A stretch of 64,000 nt of DNA, taken from contig NZ_CP046315.1 in the NCBI RefSeq assembly GCF_009730335.1, forward strand, positions 868,001-932,000, written 5' to 3'. Each line of letters opens with the position of its first letter. Position 1 is the first letter of the stretch. This DNA comes from Schaalia odontolytica. GTDB lineage: Bacteria > Actinomycetota > Actinomycetes > Actinomycetales > Actinomycetaceae. Made by a program: the position numbers and the translations under genes. Below, one piece after another: positions 60,444 through 64,000 of the stretch. The notes beneath the pieces are model-generated. The model did no database searches. It saw nothing but the letters and a program-made list of their open reading frames with translations, and was not told the DNA's origin.

Positions 60444-61658
60444 ATGGAAGCCACGACGCGCGCGCTCGCCGCACGGGTGCGTGAGGACTTAGCCGCGAGC
60501 GGAGTCGACGCGGCCCGAGATCCTCGCTCCGTGCGTCTGCTCATTCACCGCGCCATCGACAGGTATGCGCCCGATCTGCTGCCCACGGCCCGCGAGCAGG
60601 TCGAAGCGGACCTCATGGACGACATCTGCGGCTTGGGCCCGCTTCAGGCGCTCATGGATGATCCCTCGGTCGAGGAAATCTGGATCAATGCGGCCTCGCG
60701 CGTGTTCGTGGCCCGCGCGGGTGTCGCAGAGCTGACCAGCCTGATCCTCACGGACGAGGACGTGCGCGCCCTCGTCGAGCGCATGCTCCACCACTCCGGG
60801 CGCAGGCTCGATCTGTCCAGCCCCTTCGTGGATGCGATGCTCGCGGGCGGGGAACGCCTCCACGTCGTTATCCCTCCCGTCACGGGATCGTCGTGGAGCG
60901 TCAACATCCGCAAGCACATCCAGCGCGCCCGCACCCTGGACGACCTGGTCTCGGTCGATATGCTCGCCCCTCCGATGAGGGATTTTTTGGCGGCCGCCGT
61001 CTCCGTCGGGCTCTCTGTCCTCGTCTCGGGCGGCACGCAGGCCGGGAAGACGACGCTCCTGCGCGCCCTTGCGGGGGAGTTGCCCAGGTCGCGCCGCGTC
61101 ATCTCCTGCGAGGAAGTCTTCGAGTTGGGCCTGGCTAACTGGGACCACGTCGCGATGCAGACACGCCCGGCCGGCGCGGAGGGGACGGGCGAGATAACGC
61201 TGCGTGACCTCGTGCGCGAATCGCTGCGTATGCGCCCCGAGTACCTGATCGTCGGCGAGGTCCGAGGCCCCGAAGCCCTCGACCTGCTGGTGGCCCTCAA
61301 CGCGGGCGTGCCGGGCATGGCGACTGTGCACGCGAACTCGGCCCGCGAGGCCCTCGACAAGCTCTCGATCCTGCCGCTCCTGGCGGGGGAGAATGTGACG
61401 ACGGGGTTCGTCACCCCGACCCTGGCCTCGTCCATCGATCTCGTGTGTCACGTTGAGCGCGGCGTGGACGGGCAGCGCCACGTCGCCGAGATCATGGCGG
61501 TCTCAGGACGCGTCGAAGGAAATCGGATCGAGACAGCCACGCTCTTCCGCTTCGATGGGCGCCGGTGTACACGAGGCAGGGGCGGCCTCGACCTGCACGA
61601 CCGTTTCGCTACCGCAGGCTTCGACCTCGCGTCCCTCCTGGATTGGGGGCCGGCGTGA
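60444..61658 (+). CDS. tadA: Tad pilus/type II secretion ATPase TadA (CpaF)
   Basis: A 404-residue secretion ATPase. The N-terminal domain has DDICGLGPLQALMDDPSVEE followed by IWIN, typical of CpaF. SVLVSGGTQAGKTTLLRALA is Walker A (about 196-203), ISCEEVFELG the Asp-box region, LVRESLRMRPEYLIVGEVRG the Walker B with its Arg, and MATVHANSAREALDKLSILP the His box. The hexamer powers pilus assembly from the cytoplasm. AAGGAGG precedes the start. It heads tadA-tadB-tadC-pilin-tadE, all coupled or closely spaced. Confidence 0.94.
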   Translation: MEATTRALAARVREDLAASGVDAARDPRSVRLLIHRAIDRYAPDLLPTAREQVEADLMDDICGLGPLQALMDDPSVEEIWINAASRVFVARAGVAELTSLILTDEDVRALVERMLHHSGRRLDLSSPFVDAMLAGGERLHVVIPPVTGSSWSVNIRKHIQRARTLDDLVSVDMLAPPMRDFLAAAVSVGLSVLVSGGTQAGKTTLLRALAGELPRSRRVISCEEVFELGLANWDHVAMQTRPAGAEGTGEITLRDLVRESLRMRPEYLIVGEVRGPEALDLLVALNAGVPGMATVHANSAREALDKLSILPLLAGENVTTGFVTPTLASSIDLVCHVERGVDGQRHVAEIMAVSGRVEGNRIETATLFRFDGRRCTRGRGGLDLHDRFATAGFDLASLLDWGPA

Positions 61659-62518
61659 TTGCGATCGTGTGCGGGCTCGTGTTCGGGATCGGCCTCGTCC
61701 TGGCCGTGTCCCCCTGGTTCACGCCGCCGCCGGCTTGGCGGCCGTGGGGGCCGTGGAAGCGCCTGTGTGAGGATGTAGCCCGTGCTCGCATCCCCGGATT
61801 GACGGCAGCGCGCCTCATCGCGCTGAGCCTCGGAGTCGCAATCGTTGTTGCGCTCGTCATCCTGGCCGTCACGGGAGCCTGGCCCGTCGCCCTCATCGTC
61901 TCCGTTGGCGTCGCGTTCATGCCCTACGCGTGGGTCGTCTCGCGCCTGGGAGCACACGCGAAGACTGTTCGGGCCGCCTGGCCTGAGGTTATCGACGCCA
62001 TGGTGTCCGGTGTGCGTGCGGGCACGGCGCTGCCCCAGGTGCTTTGCGACCTGGCCGACGAGGGGCCCGTCCCCGTGCGCTTCGCCTTCGAAGCATTCTC
62101 GAGGGATTACAGCGCTAATGGCCGTTTCGAGCTCGCTCTGGACACGATGAAAGAGACGGTCGCCGATCCCGTTGCCGACCGCATCGTCGAGGCGCTGCGC
62201 ATCGCTCGATCTGTCGGCGGGGCGGACCTGACGCGCCTGCTTCAAGACCTTGCCTCGCTCCTGCGTGAGGATGCGCGCGTGCGCGGAGAACTCGAGGCGC
62301 GTCAATCCTGGACCGTGGGCGCCGCTCGCCTCGGCCTCGCGGCCCCATGGGTCGTCCTTCTCCTCCTGTCGGGAGGCGGGGCCAGCGCACATGTGTGGAA
62401 CTCGCCGGGCGGTGTCGCCGTCCTGTGCTCGGGGGCTGGCATCTGCGTCATCGCCTACCTGATCATGAAGGCCATGGGCCGCCTGAGCACCGACCCGAGG
62501 AACCTTGGGGGCGCTTGA
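61655..62518 (+). CDS. tadB: Tad pilus platform protein TadB
   Basis: A 287-residue GspF-fold membrane protein. N-terminal helices (about 1-20 and 50-85), a cytoplasmic four-helix domain with VIDAMVSGVRAGTALPQVLC and RIVEALRIARSVGGADLTRL, and two C-terminal helices (LGLAAPWVVLLLLSGG, AGICVIAYLIMKAMG) are as in TadB. GTG 61655 overlaps the tadA stop. With TadC it forms the inner-membrane base on which the ATPase acts. Confidence 0.88.
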   Translation: MIAIVCGLVFGIGLVLAVSPWFTPPPAWRPWGPWKRLCEDVARARIPGLTAARLIALSLGVAIVVALVILAVTGAWPVALIVSVGVAFMPYAWVVSRLGAHAKTVRAAWPEVIDAMVSGVRAGTALPQVLCDLADEGPVPVRFAFEAFSRDYSANGRFELALDTMKETVADPVADRIVEALRIARSVGGADLTRLLQDLASLLREDARVRGELEARQSWTVGAARLGLAAPWVVLLLLSGGGASAHVWNSPGGVAVLCSGAGICVIAYLIMKAMGRLSTDPRNLGGA

Positions 62519-63414
62519 TGAATCCGTGGATTATGCGTGCCCTCGACCTGGCCGTCGCCCTCGTCGCCGGCGCGGGCCTCGTCCTCATCCTGGCCGCCGC
62601 CCTCGCACGCCGTCCCTCCTTCGTTGACCGCGTCGCGCAGGGGCGCGTGCAGGAGCGCCCGCCCTCCGCGCTCGTCGCGTGGGCGCGCCGAATGAGCGCC
62701 TCAGCCCTCGATTCTCTCGGGTCCACGAGCGAATCCGTGGCCCGCAGGCTCTCCCTGGCCGGTATGAACCCGGACGTGTCCGTCTTCCGGCTGCGCCAGG
62801 CAGTCGCAGGGGTGGCAGGCCTCGTCGCCGCATGCGCCCTCGTCGCCGCGCGCCACGCTTCCTCCCTGCGGGCCTCTTTCATTCCCCTGTGCGCCTGCGC
62901 GCTCGTCGGCACCCTCCTTGGGGTCGCCGGCATGGACCGCTTCCTCACCATGCGCGCGAATGCCCGCCAGCGCGCGATTGACGCCTCTGTGCCCGACTGC
63001 TCGGAACTCCTCGCGCTCGCGGTGGCCGCCGGCGAGTCGATCCCGGCCGCTATCGAGCGCGTCGCCGGCTGCGCGGGAGGTCCCCTCGGGGCAGAGCTGT
63101 CGCTGACAGCCGGGCACATCCGCAACGGCACGCCCTCCGTGCGCGCACTCGCCGACCTCGTCGAGCGCACCGAATCCCCAGCCCTCACGCGCCTGAGTCG
63201 CACCCTCACCACGGCGATCGAGCGCGGCTCGCCCCTGGCCTCGGTCCTGCACGATCAGGCGCGGGACCAGCGCGAACGCTCTCTCGCCGCCCTCATGGAA
63301 GAGGGTGGGCGCCGCGAGATCGCGATGCTCCTGCCCGTCGTCTTCCTCATCCTGCCCGTCACCGTCATGTTCGCCCTCTACCCGGGGCTCATCGCCCTGG
63401 ATTTCACCCCGTGA
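62518..63414 (+). CDS. tadC: Tad pilus platform protein TadC
   Basis: A 298-residue paralogue-type partner of TadB. RALDLAVALVAGAGLVLILA is the first helix. FLTMRANARQRAIDASVPDC and SELLALAVAAGESIPAAIER form the T2SSF domain, and REIAMLLPVVFLILPVTVMF with ALYPGLIAL is the C-terminal helix. Its start shares the last base of the tadB stop (ATG 62518). A 15-base gap leads to the pilin gene. Confidence 0.9.
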   Translation: MNPWIMRALDLAVALVAGAGLVLILAAALARRPSFVDRVAQGRVQERPPSALVAWARRMSASALDSLGSTSESVARRLSLAGMNPDVSVFRLRQAVAGVAGLVAACALVAARHASSLRASFIPLCACALVGTLLGVAGMDRFLTMRANARQRAIDASVPDCSELLALAVAAGESIPAAIERVAGCAGGPLGAELSLTAGHIRNGTPSVRALADLVERTESPALTRLSRTLTTAIERGSPLASVLHDQARDQRERSLAALMEEGGRREIAMLLPVVFLILPVTVMFALYPGLIALDFTP

Positions 63415-63429
63415 AGGAAGGAAACAGTC

Positions 63430-63600
63430 ATGAAGAAACTCTTTCTCAGGAAGGCTCCCCTCGGGGAGCGCGGCGACGTGCCCGGGTGGGTCCTCATCAC
63501 CCTCATGACGGCCGCGCTCGTCGTCCTCATCTGGGGTGTTGCCTCAGAGCGGCTCGTGGAGATCTTTAATCGTGCGATGGACTCGATTGCGGGCATCTGA
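63430..63600 (+). CDS. Short Tad pilin-like protein (DUF4244-type)
   Basis: A 56-residue protein with a basic start (MKKLFLRKAPLGERGDVPGW) and one helix (VLITLMTAALVVLIWGVASE), then a short amphipathic end LVEIFNRAMDSIAGI. G-D/E followed by a hydrophobic helix in tadC-tadE position is the actinobacterial DUF4244 Flp-like pilin. The Gly before Asp-Val may be the prepilin peptidase site, with Asp in the place of the usual Glu at mature +5 being unclear. It is too short for most gene tracks. AAGGAAGG precedes ATG 63430. It overlaps the next gene. Confidence 0.75.
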   Translation: MKKLFLRKAPLGERGDVPGWVLITLMTAALVVLIWGVASERLVEIFNRAMDSIAGI

Positions 63601-63961
63601 GGAGGGATCCGAGGTCGTCTCGACGGTCCTTGTTCAGGGCCTCGTCGTCCTCGTCATCCTCCTGCTCCTTCAGCTGGCCTTCGCCTCGCACGTGCGCACG
63701 ATGAGCGTGAGTGCTGCGTCCGAGGGCGCGCGCCGAGGCGGCCTCCTCGGAGGGGATGAGGACGAGGCCCGGGCGCGCACGAGCGAACTCCTCGACTCGC
63801 TCGTGGGGGCCGCGAAGGATCGCGAGATCGCCGTGGACCGTGAGAGCGATGCGGGCGTCGACGTCCTCACCGTCACCGTGCGCACGCGCCTGCCGCTCGT
63901 CGGAGGACTCGGTCCGAGGTGGCTGACCGTGCGCGGGCGTGCCCTGGTGGAGGGGCCGTGA
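63572..63961 (+). CDS. TadE-like pilus assembly protein
   Basis: About 129 residues. EEGSEVVSTVLVQGLVVLVI is the TadE start (acidic residue then a long helix, about 9-35), followed by SHVRTMSVSAASEGARRGGL, the A-A-x-x-G-A-R turn found in TadE/minor pseudopilins, and a beta-rich end TVTVRTRLPLVGGL. The start is placed at GTG 63572, with GGAGA upstream, inside the pilin gene; TTG 63587 is possible. It ends by overlapping another tad-type gene by four bases. Confidence 0.8.
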   Translation: MRWTRLRASEEGSEVVSTVLVQGLVVLVILLLLQLAFASHVRTMSVSAASEGARRGGLLGGDEDEARARTSELLDSLVGAAKDREIAVDRESDAGVDVLTVTVRTRLPLVGGLGPRWLTVRGRALVEGP

Positions 63962-64000
63962 GCGAGCGGGGCGACGCCAGCGTCGAATTCCTGGGGATCC
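63958..64000 (+). CDS. Second TadE-like gene, 5' end only (cut by window)
   Basis: GTG 63958 overlaps the preceding stop. The visible product MSERGDASVEFLGI has the G-D/E-A-S/x-VEFL start of TadE-like and Rv3654c-like pilus proteins. Position directly after tadE supports this. Confidence 0.65.
   Translation, partial: MSERGDASVEFLGI

Overview
The window looks like a chromosomal segment of a high-GC Gram-positive actinobacterium. The best fit is the Actinomycetaceae (Actinomyces/Schaalia type). The evidence is: Tad pilus genes of actinobacterial layout with a short DUF4244-type pilin, a DUF6318/PKD gene pair, two LCP ligases, a sortase-type adhesin with DUF5979-like repeats, an fdxA-dapC-dapD cluster, many GTG starts and many apparently leaderless genes. 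This placement is inferred from gene content, not from a database search. I see no tRNA, rRNA, CRISPR array, integrase or intact insertion sequence.

1-12.5 kb is an accessory region beside the 3' end of ychF. It holds a decayed type I methylase (frameshifts, and loss of the NPPF catalytic region), a stub of hsdS, a 991-residue LAKTG-anchored adhesin, a fossil 3' end of a second mcrC, a second copy of 38 bp of ychF, a truncated higB in front of an intact higA, a complete mcrB-mcrC modification-dependent restriction pair and a secreted DUF6318/PKD pair. A block made of the mcrC 3' end plus about 150 bp of intergenic DNA occurs twice, either side of higA-mcrBC. This suggests repeated recombination at a cassette site.

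12.5-30 kb is mixed housekeeping and envelope genes: three EcsC-like paralogues, a cytoplasmic alpha-amylase, a TPR/YbjN protein, two LppM-like membrane proteins (one with a long Pro-Glu repeat tail), a GNAT acetyltransferase, a MerR regulator with a textbook 19-bp-spaced operator, a GH20 hexosaminidase pseudogene, a glutamine synthetase homologue, an acyltransferase, a hexose-6-phosphate mutarotase and typA. 30-39.6 kb is core metabolism and signalling: fdxA, dapC, dapD, maf, a class III adenylate cyclase, an OmpR-type two-component system, purK, purE and galE.

39.6-58.9 kb is a cell-envelope glycan region. It has two LCP ligases, two GT2/DUF2304 pairs, three GT4 glycosyltransferases, a Wzx-like flippase, all four WbpA/B/E/D-type enzymes for UDP-2,3-diacetamido-glucuronate, rhamnose genes (rmlA and an RmlC-RmlD fusion) and a secreted amidase with 11 wall-binding repeats and a glucosaminidase-like domain. 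Together they can make activated sugars, assemble and export a polysaccharide, attach it to the wall and remodel the wall. 59-64 kb holds a phosphotransferase-fold protein that has lost key catalytic residues, then tadA-tadB-tadC, the small pilin and two TadE-like genes, the last cut by the window edge.

Three features run through the whole window. A 12-base word, ACGAGGCCGGGG, occurs 13 times on the two strands, both in terminators and inside genes. Eleven genes have a -10 box TAnnnT exactly six bases before the start codon, the layout of leaderless mRNAs. A 19-bp-phased array of seven sites (four direct, three inverted) fills a convergent intergenic gap near 55.1 kb.
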